Notes: generated by a model from the letters alone, not told the origin. A DNA stretch of 64,000 bases from Cytobacillus pseudoceanisediminis (GCF_023516215.1 NZ_CP097349.1:3720001-3784000); one strand, 5' to 3'; shown: positions 35,179 to 45,097, numbered from the stretch's first letter. A program made the numbers and translations.

Positions 35179-36579
35179 TTATTTTACATCTAACTCGTGA
35201 ACCATTTCAGGTGCTGCTTTCATTTTATGCTGCTTTTTCGGTTTAGGGCCCATGTTATCAAAACGCGCCTTATCATAAATGGCAGCACCTACAACCTCCG
35301 CTACATCCTGAAGCTTTTCTTTGCTGATTTTATCAATTGTGTCTTCTGGAGAGTGGTACCATGGTTCAGTTGGGCTGTGAATGAATAACGCGGCTGCAAT
35401 GCCTGCTTCGGCAAAAGGCACATGGTCACTTCTGCCTCCCTGGTATACTGGGGTCGGCTCACCGTTCAGCCTTTCACTGGATGCTTGAGAAAGTTCTGTT
35501 ACAAGATTTTCTTCTCCATCCAAAGTCATCATTACTAAATCGCCTGCATCCTTGCTTCCCACCATATCAAGATTAAAGTTTGCAATGGTTCTGCTGATTT
35601 CGTCGTCAGAAAGACTGTCAACATAATGATAAGATCCAATCAATCCCAGCTCTTCTGCACCGAATGTTGCAAAGCGGATCTCCGTATCTGTCGGAATATC
35701 CTTGAATACGCGTGCCAGCTCTAATGTCATCGCTGTTCCGGAAGCATCATCATTCGCTCCAGGAGCCCCTGCTACAGAATCATGGTGTGACCCAACCACA
35801 ATAATGTCATCGTTTGCTTTCTTATTGTTGGTTGGTTTCTTTGTGGCAATCACGTTGTGGGAAACCTTTTCTCCTGCATCCGCACCTTCAATGGATAGGG
35901 ATGCTGATAAAGTTTCACCGCTCTCCAGCAATGCAAGAATTGCCTCACCTTCTGCTTTTGACAGGGCTAACGCCGGAACATATTCTTCATTATGAGCTCC
36001 AAGCGTACCGCTTAATGGACCCTCTGCATTATTAAAAATAACTACTCCGGCAGCCCCTTTTTCTGCTGCATTTAAAACTTTCTCGGCAAAAGAAATGGAA
36101 CCGCGCTGGATAAGAGCAATTTTGCCTGTGAGATCAACGCGTTCCAGTTCTTCCTGTGTGCCTAGCCCAGCAAATGCCAGCTCCCCGCTCACATCCCCAT
36201 TGACTGAATAGGTAAAGGATCTTGGCTGCAGTTCTCCTCCATAGCCATCAATAGTCACTTCCATACTGCTCGGAGGAGTATATCCATAAAAAGTGAATGG
36301 CTGAATCTCTGTTTCATAGCCATAGGATTCGAATTGGCTTTTAATATACTGAACAGCGTTATACTCCGATTCCGTACCGGCTACACGCGGGGTTTGTGAA
36401 AGATAATCAATATTATTATAGATATTCTCTGCATTAATTTGATTGACTACCTTCTTGTCGAATACATTTACAGGCTGAGTCTGTTTAACGTCTGACGGAT
36501 GTGCAAAAACTGCCTGTGTCCCAATAGCTCCAAAGATAAGAGTCGAAGCTAATGCCACTTTTAAAATTGGTTTTCTCAT
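35179..36579 (-). CDS. Secreted M28 zinc aminopeptidase with PA domain (YwaD-like)
   Basis: A 466-residue exported aminopeptidase. A signal peptide (KVALASTLIFGAIGTQAVFA) is followed by the N-terminal part of the catalytic domain, a PA insert (about 130-240, TGKIALIQRGSISFAEKVLN), then the M28 core with all five zinc ligands: IIVVGSHHDSVAG (His), GANDDASGTAMTLELA (Asp), FGAEELGLIGS (catalytic Glu and Glu), NFNLDMVGS (Asp), and EPWYHSPEDTIDKI (His). It matches B. subtilis YwaD in layout. TTGGAGG precedes ATG 36577-36579. Role: peptide or amino acid supply outside the cell. Monocistronic. Confidence 0.92.
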   Translation of the reverse strand: MRKPILKVALASTLIFGAIGTQAVFAHPSDVKQTQPVNVFDKKVVNQINAENIYNNIDYLSQTPRVAGTESEYNAVQYIKSQFESYGYETEIQPFTFYGYTPPSSMEVTIDGYGGELQPRSFTYSVNGDVSGELAFAGLGTQEELERVDLTGKIALIQRGSISFAEKVLNAAEKGAAGVVIFNNAEGPLSGTLGAHNEEYVPALALSKAEGEAILALLESGETLSASLSIEGADAGEKVSHNVIATKKPTNNKKANDDIIVVGSHHDSVAGAPGANDDASGTAMTLELARVFKDIPTDTEIRFATFGAEELGLIGSYHYVDSLSDDEISRTIANFNLDMVGSKDAGDLVMMTLDGEENLVTELSQASSERLNGEPTPVYQGGRSDHVPFAEAGIAAALFIHSPTEPWYHSPEDTIDKISKEKLQDVAEVVGAAIYDKARFDNMGPKPKKQHKMKAAPEMVHELDVK

Positions 36580-36735
36580 CTAGTACCTCCAATAGAATAA
36601 TAGATTCCGCTCATTAAATTTTATAATGTTTCGAAAACTCTTATAAGGGTACAAGATACTAGAGTACAGTAGGTACAATCATCTATATTTTGGGTATATT
36701 GTCAATATTAGTAAATATCTAATAGGAAAAATAGA

Positions 36736-36778
36736 CAAAAAAAGAAGGCTGCCCCACCCCAGGTACGCCTTCTTTCCT
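36736..36778 (-). terminator. Intrinsic terminator
   Basis: AAGAAGGCGTACC / GGCAGCCTTCTT arms with GGGG loop, T7 tail on the minus strand, next to the stop of the FAD protein. Confidence 0.8.
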
Positions 36779-36781
36779 TCT

Positions 36782-37342
36782 TTATTTCATTATATCGTGG
36801 TCCACATAGCGCTCGCCGTTCAATTCACTGATTACGTTAATTGCAACTTTTGCACCGTCTCCAGCTGTAATGATTGTATGGACGCTAACTCCTGCAACGG
36901 TTCCGGCTGCCCAAATGCCATCGACATTCGTCTTGCCGTCAGCATCTACATCCAGAACCGTTTTAATGCGCGGCTCGGTGCCTGCTTTAGTCTTCAAACC
37001 GGCTTTTTCTGCTAAATCAGTAGATACGCCAGCTGCTAAAATCACATGCTTCGCTGAGTACGATTTTTCTCCTGCTGTTATTGTAAAAATTCCTTCAGCT
37101 TTTTCAATGTTATCAACAGTTCCTTCTGCGATCTCTGCCCCAAACTTAGCTGCTTGCTTTTTGCCTGTTTCAATCAGTTCCGGTCCAGTAATTTCCATAA
37201 GGCCATAATGATTTTCTACCCAGGCACGTTTAGTCATGCTTTTATCATTGTCCACAACCACTACCTTCTTGCCCGCTTTTGCAGCAAATAGCGCAGCACT
37301 TGCACCAGCAGGGCCTGCACCTACAATTAAGATATCAAACAT
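36782..37342 (-). CDS. Half-size FAD-dependent oxidoreductase (thioredoxin-reductase fold)
   Basis: A 186-residue flavoprotein made of one FAD-binding domain only. Start: FDILIVGAGPAGASAALFAA (G-x-G-x-x-G) and VVVVDNDKS; end: GIWAAGTVAGVSVHTIITAG then DGAKVAINVISEL, which is the usual FAD-contacting end of thioredoxin reductases. The NADPH domain and the C-x-x-C redox pair are both absent, so it cannot act as a thioredoxin reductase. A partner protein may donate electrons, or it may be a flavin-dependent oxidase. ATG 37340-37342 has AAGGAGG 8 bases upstream. Single gene. Confidence 0.8.
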   Translation of the reverse strand: MFDILIVGAGPAGASAALFAAKAGKKVVVVDNDKSMTKRAWVENHYGLMEITGPELIETGKKQAAKFGAEIAEGTVDNIEKAEGIFTITAGEKSYSAKHVILAAGVSTDLAEKAGLKTKAGTEPRIKTVLDVDADGKTNVDGIWAAGTVAGVSVHTIITAGDGAKVAINVISELNGERYVDHDIMK

Positions 37343-37434
37343 CCATACTTCCTCCTTCAACACATTATTTACTTATATGTTATCTAATTTAATAATAATT
37401 GTAAAATAATGTGATTTCAGGAAAATTGTCCAAT

Positions 37435-37665
37435 TTAATCTTCATCTTTGATATCCCGATCCTCCGGTATCGGCTCATTTAGTATTTCTTCCACCAGCTC
37501 CCTGTATTTTTCCACCTGCTTTATATGGGCACTAAATTGTTCCTTATATATTAAATACTGTTCTCCATCATAAATGGCGCGTATTTTCTTTTGCTGAATC
37601 AAGCTTTCTACATATGACTCAGGGTAAGATAAATATTCTGCGGTTTCTTTAATGGTAAGATACAT
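37435..37665 (-). CDS. Small excisionase-like winged-helix DNA-binding protein
   Basis: A 76-residue protein. The first 45 residues, MYLTIKETAEYLSYPESYVE with SLIQQKKIRAIYDGEQYLIY, are a MerR/excisionase-type helix-turn-helix (T-I-K-E-T-A-E-Y-L, then the I-R-A-x-x-D wing). The rest is an acidic amphipathic helix. Without integrase or phage genes near, it is more likely a stand-alone regulator than a recombination directionality factor. AAAGGGAAG is upstream of the ATG. It sits between the FAD gene and the divergent kinase, whose promoter it could control. Confidence 0.7.
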   Translation of the reverse strand: MYLTIKETAEYLSYPESYVESLIQQKKIRAIYDGEQYLIYKEQFSAHIKQVEKYRELVEEILNEPIPEDRDIKDED

Positions 37666-37871
37666 GCTTGTTCTTCCCTTTCTAATTCCCTTATAATATG
37701 GTTTTACTATTTTCTAGGCACTAGAAGACTCTACTAAAATCATATAGAATAGAAACTGTAAATAATTTGTATATGCAACTTATATTCTTTTATTATACAG
37801 CGAAAAAATACTATTTGACTGAATTCCAGCTCTTTTTTCAGCCAGATAGAGAACAGGAGAAATATAAGCTA

Positions 37872-39530
37872 ATGAATAAAAAATGGTTATTGGGCTTATA
37901 TGTGATCATCAGCCTTATTTGGGTATTCGGAACGAACTACCTTTTGCATATGCTGGAGCCCTCTTCTCTTGTCAGCTTCCTTTTTAGAGCAAAAGAGTTT
38001 CTGTACATTATCGTTACAGGCTGGCTGCTCTATTATTTTATTGGCAAAAGAGATGAGCTTATTGCCTCAAGGGAAGATGAAAAACGTCTTTCCACTTTAA
38101 TTAACTCCATGGTGGATTTTGTCAATTTCAAAGACGGCCATGGCCGCTGGATCGAGTCCAATGAATTTGGACTCAAATTGTTCAATCTTGAAAATGTCGA
38201 TTATAAAGGCAAAAGGGATTCTGAACTGGCCGAGTACACAGATTTTTATGCAGACGCACTGCGCTACTGTGAAACATCAGATGAGGAAGCCTGGAAAAAC
38301 GGCAAAATTACCCGTCTGGAAGAAGTCATCCCATTGCAGGACGGAACAGAAAAAACGTTTGATACGATTAAGGTACCGCTCTTCCATGCAGATGGAAGCC
38401 GTCAGGGTCTCGTCATAATCGGCAGAGATATTACAGAAAGAAAGCATGTGGAAAAGCTTCTTGCCGAAAGCCAGCAGCAATATAAATCCTTGTTTGAATA
38501 TAATACTGAAATTGTCTTTATGACAGACCTTCATGGCACCATCACGAAAGTAAATCCCCAATTCAAAGCGGTAACAGGATACAGTCCTGATGAGACATTG
38601 GGTAAGAGCATTAATGAAATCATACCAGCTCCTTATAAAATGAAGGCCATTAAAGGCTTTAAAGGCATCCTTAAGGATAAACAGCCCAAAACCTGCGAAT
38701 TTGAGTTCAATCATAAAAATGGCAGCAAGCTCACTATCCAATGCACCGCACTTCCGCTCATTGTGAACGGTCAAATTGCCGGAATCATCGGCTATGGAAA
38801 AGATGTGACAAAGCTGCGGCAAGCTGAAGAAAGACTGCGCCGCACCGAAAAGCTTTCTGTGGTTGGAGAGCTGTCTGCCAGTGTGGCGCATGAAATCAGA
38901 AATCCGCTGACATCTTTAAAAGGCTTCGTGCAGCTCATGCAGCTGGAAGATGAAAAGCATCAATTCTATTATCAGATCATGCAGGAGGAGCTGGACCGGA
39001 TCAACCATATTGTCGGCGAGCTGCTGCTCCTTGCCAAGCCTCAGGATATTTGTTTTACAAAAGCGGATGTTCAGAAAATCCTTTTTAATGTCATTTCGCT
39101 TTTAAAAACAGAAGCCAGCATGCACAATGTCCAGATCGAATTTCTATTAAAATCGGATGTGTATATGATTGAATGTGAACCAAATCAGCTAAAGCAGCTA
39201 TTTATTAATATAATAAAAAATGCCATTGAAGCATCAAGTGATGGCGGTAAAGTAACGGTTACGCTGCAGGCGGAAGACCGGCAGCTGACTATCCTGGTTA
39301 AGGATAATGGCTGCGGCATGTCGGAAGAACGCCTTAACAGGATTGGTGAACCTTTCTATTCATCCAAGGAGAAAGGAACTGGCCTCGGACTTACAGTCAG
39401 TTTCAAAATTGTCCAATCCCATAATGGTTCCATTTATTTCAATAGTAAAAAAGGGAAAGGAACAGAAGCTGTCATCAAGCTGCCAGTAAGAAAAAATACA
39501 TCTGCCCCTGAGGCTGGATTAACAGTTTAA
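37872..39530 (+). CDS. Membrane PAS sensor histidine kinase, sporulation-kinase type (orphan)
   Basis: A 552-residue kinase: two N-terminal membrane helices (WLLGLYVIISLIWVFGTNYL; FLYIIVTGWLLYYFI), two PAS domains (about 80-205 and 215-330, the second with LFEYNTEIVFMTDLHGTITK), a HisKA dimer domain with SVAHEIRNPLTSLKGFVQLM, and HATPase_c with VKDNGCGM and GTGLGLTVS. The H-E-I-R-N-P-L-T-S-L-K-G-F box is the KinA/KinB/KinE-type box that phosphorylates Spo0F. There is no response regulator gene beside it. ATG 37872 begins a typical first helix; the frame extends upstream to 37767 but without a better site. The binding site GGAG is rather far (12 bases). Confidence 0.88.
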   Translation: MNKKWLLGLYVIISLIWVFGTNYLLHMLEPSSLVSFLFRAKEFLYIIVTGWLLYYFIGKRDELIASREDEKRLSTLINSMVDFVNFKDGHGRWIESNEFGLKLFNLENVDYKGKRDSELAEYTDFYADALRYCETSDEEAWKNGKITRLEEVIPLQDGTEKTFDTIKVPLFHADGSRQGLVIIGRDITERKHVEKLLAESQQQYKSLFEYNTEIVFMTDLHGTITKVNPQFKAVTGYSPDETLGKSINEIIPAPYKMKAIKGFKGILKDKQPKTCEFEFNHKNGSKLTIQCTALPLIVNGQIAGIIGYGKDVTKLRQAEERLRRTEKLSVVGELSASVAHEIRNPLTSLKGFVQLMQLEDEKHQFYYQIMQEELDRINHIVGELLLLAKPQDICFTKADVQKILFNVISLLKTEASMHNVQIEFLLKSDVYMIECEPNQLKQLFINIIKNAIEASSDGGKVTVTLQAEDRQLTILVKDNGCGMSEERLNRIGEPFYSSKEKGTGLGLTVSFKIVQSHNGSIYFNSKKGKGTEAVIKLPVRKNTSAPEAGLTV

Positions 39531-39535
39531 ACAGT

Positions 39536-39579
39536 AAAGAGCGATGTTCAATCAAACGTTTGATTGAACATCGCTCTTT
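39536..39579. terminator. 44-bp perfect palindrome acting as bidirectional terminator (ATCAAAC/GTTTGAT copy 3)
   Basis: Two exact 22-base arms (AAAGAGCGATGTTCAATCAA, AC and complement) with no loop, followed by T-rich sequence both ways. It separates the convergent kinase and telA genes. The centre repeats the palindrome found at 3117 and 12326. Confidence 0.85.
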
Positions 39580-39589
39580 TTTAACCCTG

Positions 39590-40756
39590 CTATTTCCCCT
39601 TAATCTCCAGCAGCTTCTGCCTCAAATCATTTTCCATATTGGCCAGGTCGTGTTCTGCCTGCCGGCGTTTATGGCGGCCCTCCTCCTGGATTCTAAGGGT
39701 TTCTTCAAGAGTGGAAATCAGGTTCTCCTGTGTTTTCTTTAACGTTTCAATGTCGACAAGGCCCCGCTCATTCTCACGTGCTGTTTCAATTGTATTCATT
39801 TTCAGCATTTCGGCATTTTTCAAAAGAAGATCATTAGTTGTTTTCGAGACCTTCTTCTGGGCTTCGACAGCATGGCGCTGGCGAAGCAGTGTCAAGGCGA
39901 TGGCCACCTGGTTTTTCCAAAGCGGGATAGCCGTCATGATGGATGACTGAATTTTCTCAACCAATGCCTGATTGGTATTCTGTATAAGGCGGATCTGCGG
40001 TGCGCTTTGAATCGTTATTTCACGGCTAAGCTTCAAGTCATAAAGGCGCTTATCCAGGCGGTCGGCAAACTGCATCATATCGTTCACTTCCTGGAACTTC
40101 ATCTGGTCATTCGACTCTTCTGCCTTCTTCTTCAGCTCGGGAATCGTCTTTTCATGAAGCTCTTCAAGCTTCAGTTCACCTGCTGCAATATATACATTTA
40201 AAGCATGAAAATACTCTTTATTATTTTCGTATAGCTTATCTAACATGACAATGTCGGAAAGAAGTGCATTCTTGCTTCTTTCCAGTTTGACGCTGATGCG
40301 GTCAATCTGAGCACCTGTTTTTTGGTATTTGGATAAGACCTCCTGAACAGAGCCGGATATCTTTCCAAACATACGCGCAAAAAAGGTTGATTTCTCCGGC
40401 TTCAGCTCATCCGGATTCACATCATTGAATTTCTTCATCAGATCATTGATGATTGTTCCCACTTCACCAACATCTTTTTTCTGAACATGCTCAAGCATTG
40501 TATGAGAAAACGTCAGCAGCTTTGATTGAGCCGGTGTTCCGTATGAGATCATCGCCTGGTGATTGGCAGGATCGATTTGCTTTGCAAGCTGATAGGCTTT
40601 TTCCCGGTTTTCTTCCGGAATCACATCGATCAGCCTTGTCCGCTTTTCCGATTGCAATGGCGAGGGAGCTGCATCCTGCTTTTCCCCAAAAGGATCTGCC
40701 ATCAGATCATCCAATAAATTAGTGTTTTTTAACAGGGACGGTTTATCTTCAGTCAT
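39590..40756 (-). CDS. telA: TelA-family toxic-anion resistance protein (YaaN-like)
   Basis: A 388-residue, almost wholly helical protein of the TelA/YaaN family: [40 protein letters not shown], and [20 protein letters not shown] with [20 protein letters not shown] are conserved blocks; the C-terminus is coiled coil. TelA proteins are linked with tellurite and membrane-stress tolerance, by an unknown mechanism. The gene starts inside the last codons of xpaC (ATGA-type 4-base overlap), the same pair as xpaC-yaaN in B. subtilis. GCAGGAG precedes the ATG. Complete. Confidence 0.92.
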   Translation of the reverse strand: MTEDKPSLLKNTNLLDDLMADPFGEKQDAAPSPLQSEKRTRLIDVIPEENREKAYQLAKQIDPANHQAMISYGTPAQSKLLTFSHTMLEHVQKKDVGEVGTIINDLMKKFNDVNPDELKPEKSTFFARMFGKISGSVQEVLSKYQKTGAQIDRISVKLERSKNALLSDIVMLDKLYENNKEYFHALNVYIAAGELKLEELHEKTIPELKKKAEESNDQMKFQEVNDMMQFADRLDKRLYDLKLSREITIQSAPQIRLIQNTNQALVEKIQSSIMTAIPLWKNQVAIALTLLRQRHAVEAQKKVSKTTNDLLLKNAEMLKMNTIETARENERGLVDIETLKKTQENLISTLEETLRIQEEGRHKRRQAEHDLANMENDLRQKLLEIKGK

Positions 40757-41409
40757 TTTAATCTCCTGCTTTCATCATGAATTCTTGAATCTTTTATCTT
40801 CTCAATCGAATTCTTGGCAACATCAATTTCAAGATGAAGCTGATCAATATCTTCAGCTATAACCCTGTGAAGATCTTCCTCCACATGATGGGTAAGTGCA
40901 TCGAGTGTACGTCTGGTCTCCTGGAGGGACTGATCCAGTTCACGGGATTTTCTCGGCTGGGAAGACAGAAAGACATACTTTTCCGCCAGCTCCACTGCGG
41001 AATCCAGATGAGAAAAGTAAAACTTCTCGGCCTGGTAAAAACGTTTCGGCTCACTCCTGGTCAGTCTGTAAATCCTTCTCGTCACCCTCATGAACTCCAT
41101 CCTCTGCTTCAGCGTCGGGAAATGCCGAATCGAGAACATCGCTTTATGCAAACGGGTTATCTTGCGGCGCGCCTCATCAAGATTTCGCTTAATGTATTGG
41201 TATTCCCTTTTCGTCAATCCATGCTTTTTCAAAAAGCGGCGGCGCTGAATCAATCCCCCTGCCCAATAAGTAAGAAGCCCGGCTCCGGCTCCATATATCC
41301 CTGACAAAATGAAAGTTTGCCCGAATGCAAAGTAACTAGCCAGCCAAACGCTGACAGACAAAGGAACAGCCGTCAGCAAACGAAAAGCAAATGCTAAAAA
41401 GGAATTCAT
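40753..41409 (-). CDS. xpaC: XpaC-like membrane protein
   Basis: A 218-residue protein: two N-terminal membrane helices ([40 protein letters not shown]), then a long helical, charged cytosolic part ([20 protein letters not shown] and [20 protein letters not shown]). XpaC of B. subtilis was named for effects on hydrolysis of an indolyl phosphate dye; its true function is unknown. It is translationally coupled to telA, which suggests that TelA is held at the membrane by XpaC. TAGGAG precedes the ATG 41407-41409. Confidence 0.88.
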   Translation of the reverse strand: MNSFLAFAFRLLTAVPLSVSVWLASYFAFGQTFILSGIYGAGAGLLTYWAGGLIQRRRFLKKHGLTKREYQYIKRNLDEARRKITRLHKAMFSIRHFPTLKQRMEFMRVTRRIYRLTRSEPKRFYQAEKFYFSHLDSAVELAEKYVFLSSQPRKSRELDQSLQETRRTLDALTHHVEEDLHRVIAEDIDQLHLEIDVAKNSIEKIKDSRIHDESRRLK

Positions 41410-41752
41410 ATTTATCGACTCCTACTCATAGTCCTACTTATTTATACGTTATTTATAAACCTAAAGTTTCATCCACAGACATATTTCAGCAAGAAAATCG
41501 CGAGCACCTTCGGAACAAGTCAACTCCGCTTGTTCTTGCGAAGAACATCCAAGGAGGCTTTGACTTGGTTCCCACCACCGGACCCCTCAAGGGGGCAGGT
41601 GCGAGCTATAAAGCAAAAAATGGCGTACATCCTTAAATCTATTAAAACACTTTTAAAAAACTTCTCAAGTTATACGATACAAAATAACACGATTGCCCGC
41701 CATAGACCACAAAAGTAATCCTTGCTAAGACCTGAGACGTATATTTCCCTGC
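41410..41752. other. Intergenic region upstream of xpaC with a repeat remnant
   Basis: About 340 bases, with the xpaC promoter presumably near its left end. A degenerate CTCGAG element is at 41571-41612; nearby GAACAAGTCAACTCCGCTTG / TTCTTGCGAAGAAC segments form weak inverted repeats. No gene seen. Confidence 0.5.
41571..41612 (+). repeat. Eroded CTCGAG element
   Basis: CCCACCACCGGACCCCTCAA then GGGGGCAGGTGCGAGCTATA: same order of blocks as the other copies, with CTCAAG in place of CTCGAG. Confidence 0.55.
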
Positions 41753-41788
41753 AAAAAAAGCACCTGCGGAAATTTCCCGCAGATGCTT
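41753..41788 (-). terminator. Terminator of the C39 protein gene
   Basis: GCATCTGCGGGAAA / TTTCCGCAGGTGC stem, T7 tail on the minus strand. Confidence 0.88.
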
Positions 41789-41793
41789 TCTGG

Positions 41794-42897
41794 CTATTTT
41801 ACAGCCAATGCACGCTTGCCCATGGCATCGTAGATCTTAATGAACTTCTCCTTAGGCATTTTCACATCTTTCTGAACTGCTTCACTGTCATTAAAGTAAA
41901 CATAATCTGCATCCACACCGGTTACGACAATGCAGTGCAATGGTGTCGGTGCACTGATCGTTTTGCCGGCAGGCGTTTTCCAGCTTCTATTATTCGGCAT
42001 TTCATGGCTGATTGTAAACCATGCCAAAACAGGATTACCCTCTGAAACAGCCTTTTCTATTTCTGAAAAATCTTTTCCGGTCAGATTTACACCGCCTCGA
42101 CGATACTGATCAAGCAGCTTTTTCAGCGGTCCCGGGTTTATCGTATGGCCGTTGCCAAAAGGTGTTCCGACAAACCCGACATCAGGATCCCCCCAGGTTT
42201 TAATAGAACCATCCGCATTTCTTACCAGCTTGGTTGAGTCATATGGCATTTCTTTTGCAAGTGTTGTTTTGCTTACATTCACTCCATAAAATTTCAATGC
42301 CATGGCAAGAGAAGTTACTTCACATCCGCTTGGCAGCTCCGGCCGCTGGGCAATGAGCGGTACATTGATCCTTGCTTGACGGGGATCACCAGCTGTCACA
42401 TAATCACCGCTTACATACCCTGTGCTGCCGTTGTAGGAAATTTTATACCAGCCGTTGCTTTCCTTATGTATGACAATTAATAATGATCCGTTTTTTAAAA
42501 GGCCGACACTGCTGTAATTTAATCCCGGACCTTTTCGGACATTTAATGATGTTGCATCCACCCGGTAAAGTTTTTCATTTGTTTTGACGTATTGGCCGCT
42601 GACATAGCCTGTTTTTCCATTATAGTTAATTTTATACCAGCCGCTGGCAAGGCGTTCAATTGCTTGTATACTGCTGCCTTGGGGAAGACTGCCGATCCGA
42701 TCGTAATTTGTTCCGGGGCCTGAACGGACATTCAGACTGGTTGCATCCACTGTGTAAGTATAGGAAGCCGCTTCTGCCACTGCCTCGTTTGAAAAGCCTG
42801 GAATTATTGGTGACATGATTCCTCCTGCAAAAATAGCTGCAGCAGCAGTCCCTTTTAATAAAGCTCTTTTTCCATATGAACTTTTTATAATTGCCAT
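41794..42897 (-). CDS. Secreted SH3b-SH3b-C39 cysteine peptidase-like protein
   Basis: A 367-residue exported protein. After a Sec signal (KGTAAAAIFAGGIMSPIIPG then an A-E-A-A-S site) come two bacterial SH3 domains (VDATSLNVRSGPGTNYDRIG, about 48-105; VDATSLNVRKGPGLNYSSVG, about 112-170) with G-W-Y-K-I-N/S-Y-N-G-x-T-G-Y-V-S-G ends, which bind cell-wall glycan or peptide. The C-terminal C39_2 papain-like domain has Cys in ELPSGCEVTSLAMALKFYGV, His in PTPLHCIVVTGVDADYVYFN and Asp in N-D-S-E. It resembles YvpB-type proteins. Likely a wall-associated peptidase; target unknown. TGGAGG precedes ATG. Complete. Confidence 0.87.
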   Translation of the reverse strand: MAIIKSSYGKRALLKGTAAAAIFAGGIMSPIIPGFSNEAVAEAASYTYTVDATSLNVRSGPGTNYDRIGSLPQGSSIQAIERLASGWYKINYNGKTGYVSGQYVKTNEKLYRVDATSLNVRKGPGLNYSSVGLLKNGSLLIVIHKESNGWYKISYNGSTGYVSGDYVTAGDPRQARINVPLIAQRPELPSGCEVTSLAMALKFYGVNVSKTTLAKEMPYDSTKLVRNADGSIKTWGDPDVGFVGTPFGNGHTINPGPLKKLLDQYRRGGVNLTGKDFSEIEKAVSEGNPVLAWFTISHEMPNNRSWKTPAGKTISAPTPLHCIVVTGVDADYVYFNDSEAVQKDVKMPKEKFIKIYDAMGKRALAVK

Positions 42898-43184
42898 ATA
42901 CTTTCCTCCATATCCTTAATTTATTTCTGTCGAATTTTGCAGACTACTCTAAAAATATCGATTCGGAAACTCCCAGTCTACCTTTTTGGGACTGGAAAAA
43001 TATTATTGATTCTATTGAATCAGCTAATATGGGGGAGTCAGTATATTTGGCATCTGCATATCTTCCTTCTTCCTGCCATTCAATTAAGTGCCCCTAGCAG
43101 CAGAAAGACGATTTTTTGTTTATTTATAAGAAATACAGGGAATATGCTCTTGTACCAATTTACTTACACCTTGGAGGAAACATA

Positions 43185-45096
43185 ATGAATAAGTACTATT
43201 TTTATATAATTATTTTTTATAGGAGCGATTGTATTTCCTTCCTCTGGATATGCAGAGGATCGGGTTGAACAGGAAAACAAGGTTGTGCTGATTTCATTTG
43301 ATGGAATGAGAAATGACCTGACAAAAGAGTATGTAAAGAAAGGCAAGCTTCCCCACATTAAAGCACTCATGAAGAATGGAGTAGCCGCCAAGGACTCCAA
43401 AACCGTAACCCCATCGCTGACCGCCCCATCACATGCGGCAATTGCATCAGGAGCTGCCCCGTCGGAAACCGGCATGGTCAGCAATAAGTGGCAGGATCCC
43501 CAAAAAGAATTGGCAAATGGAGAAAGCGCCTTCCATCAGCCGCTCGATAAAAGCCCGCTTTGGGCAGAGGCAAAAAAATGGCAAAACAACTGCCACAGTG
43601 CTGTTTCCCGGATCAAACCCCAGTGCAGGAACACAGGCTGATTACGCAGTTTATTATGGCGAAACCTGGGCAGAGAGTTCCCTGGATAAGCTTCAGTTCA
43701 AAAAAGCAGAGAGCTGGAAGCACAAAGAAAGCAGCTTTAGCCCTTTAAAGGAAGCTATATTGAAGCTGCCATTAAAAAAAGCAAAGAATAAAGAAATTTA
43801 TATACTGGCTTTAGACACTTCAGATGATGGAAAGACCAACTATAACCGCTTCATTTTTTCGGAAAATCGTTCGGCAGACCCCAAAGATGTCATTGTCAAT
43901 GCCAACGAATGGGGGTCAATTCCTGTCGAAGCTGATGGCGAATCTGCAGGATTCTGGTTTAAGCTGAAAATTGACCCTGGCCTTGAGAAAGCAAGCATTT
44001 ACCGGACGGCCGTTACGTCAGCCCTCATTGAAGGTCCCGACGGATTTGAAGAGGAGCTGCTTTCAAAATTCGGCTTTTTTCCCGTTCAGGATGATACAAA
44101 GGCCTTTGAAAAAAGTGGATTACTAGAGAAGAGTACGAAGAAATCAGTTCACGTTTTGTCAGCTGGGCAACTGATGTGTCTCTTTATATTAAAGAAGAAT
44201 ACCAGCCGGATTTGCTGATGTTTTATACACCTCAAATAGATCATGAATCACATCACTTTCTGCTGACAGATCCACGGCAGCCTGGGTATTCAGAGGAAAA
44301 TTCTCAAAAACATAAAAAATACATTGAATGGGCATACAAGCTTTCCGATAATGTCGTTGGACAGACGATGGATAGCCTTAGCGGAGAAGACCACCTTCTT
44401 GTTGTATCCGACCACGGCATGGAGCCAGTTCACACCATCCTTGCCCCAAACACTCTTTTGAAAGAAGCCGGCCTCTTAAAGACAGATAATAAAGGCAAAG
44501 TGGATGAGGAGTACTCCAAAGCAATGGCTGTGGCCAGCGGGTCAGCTGCACAAATTTATCTGAATGAGAACCTCACTAAGAAAGAGAAGGAAAAGGCAGC
44601 AGACCAAGTAGAGAAACTCTTTAGCGAGTATAAAATCAAGCCGAAATTCCAGACGAAAGTCCTTAAGGGGTATTTAGGTGAAGCAGGTGATTCCATTGTG
44701 CAAGGGCAGGTCAGCCATTTTAATCAAGCAGCGAAGCAATTTTTCCATTACCTTTTTAGAAAGGAAGAAAAACCTTATCAAATTGCCTATGGAAATAAAA
44801 AAGAGAATAAGCATCCTAACCAGGGAGACATTTTGCTGCTTGGCTCAAGGGGCTATATGATGGGCAGCAGCCTAACAAGCCCCCATATGCCGGCCATTGA
44901 ACTCGGCAGCCACGGAGGCAATCCTGATCGGAAAGAACTCAGGGCCGTTTTCTTTGCACACGGCCCTTCTTTTAAAAAGGAACACCGGATTAGCTCGATT
45001 ACCACACTGGATATTGCCCCAACTGTCTATAAGCTGCTGGACATACCAGCTCCGGACTTCTTGGAGGGTGAAGTTCTAAAAGATGCTTTAGATTAA
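43185..45096 (+). pseudogene. Secreted alkaline phosphatase superfamily (phosphodiesterase/NPP) protein, three frameshifts
   Basis: Type I phosphodiesterase/nucleotide pyrophosphatase family (PF01663-type), 636 residues when repaired. Blocks in order: signal peptide, VVLISFDGMRNDL (first metal Asp), PSLTAPSHAAIASG (Thr nucleophile), MFYTPQIDHESHHF (metal D and H), LLVVSDHGMEPV (D-H) and LGSHGGN (His). The frame changes at three points: one T too many at about 43213 inside the signal peptide, one A too many in the A7 at about 43573, one base missing near 44125-44133. TTGGAGG is 7 bases before ATG 43185. The three breaks in one gene might point to true decay, yet every catalytic motif is intact. 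Confidence 0.82.
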
Positions 45097-45097
45097 A

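Noticed and set aside
38277..38891. 204-codon minus-strand frame
   Set aside because: Antisense to the PAS kinase coding region, no ribosome binding site and no family resemblance.
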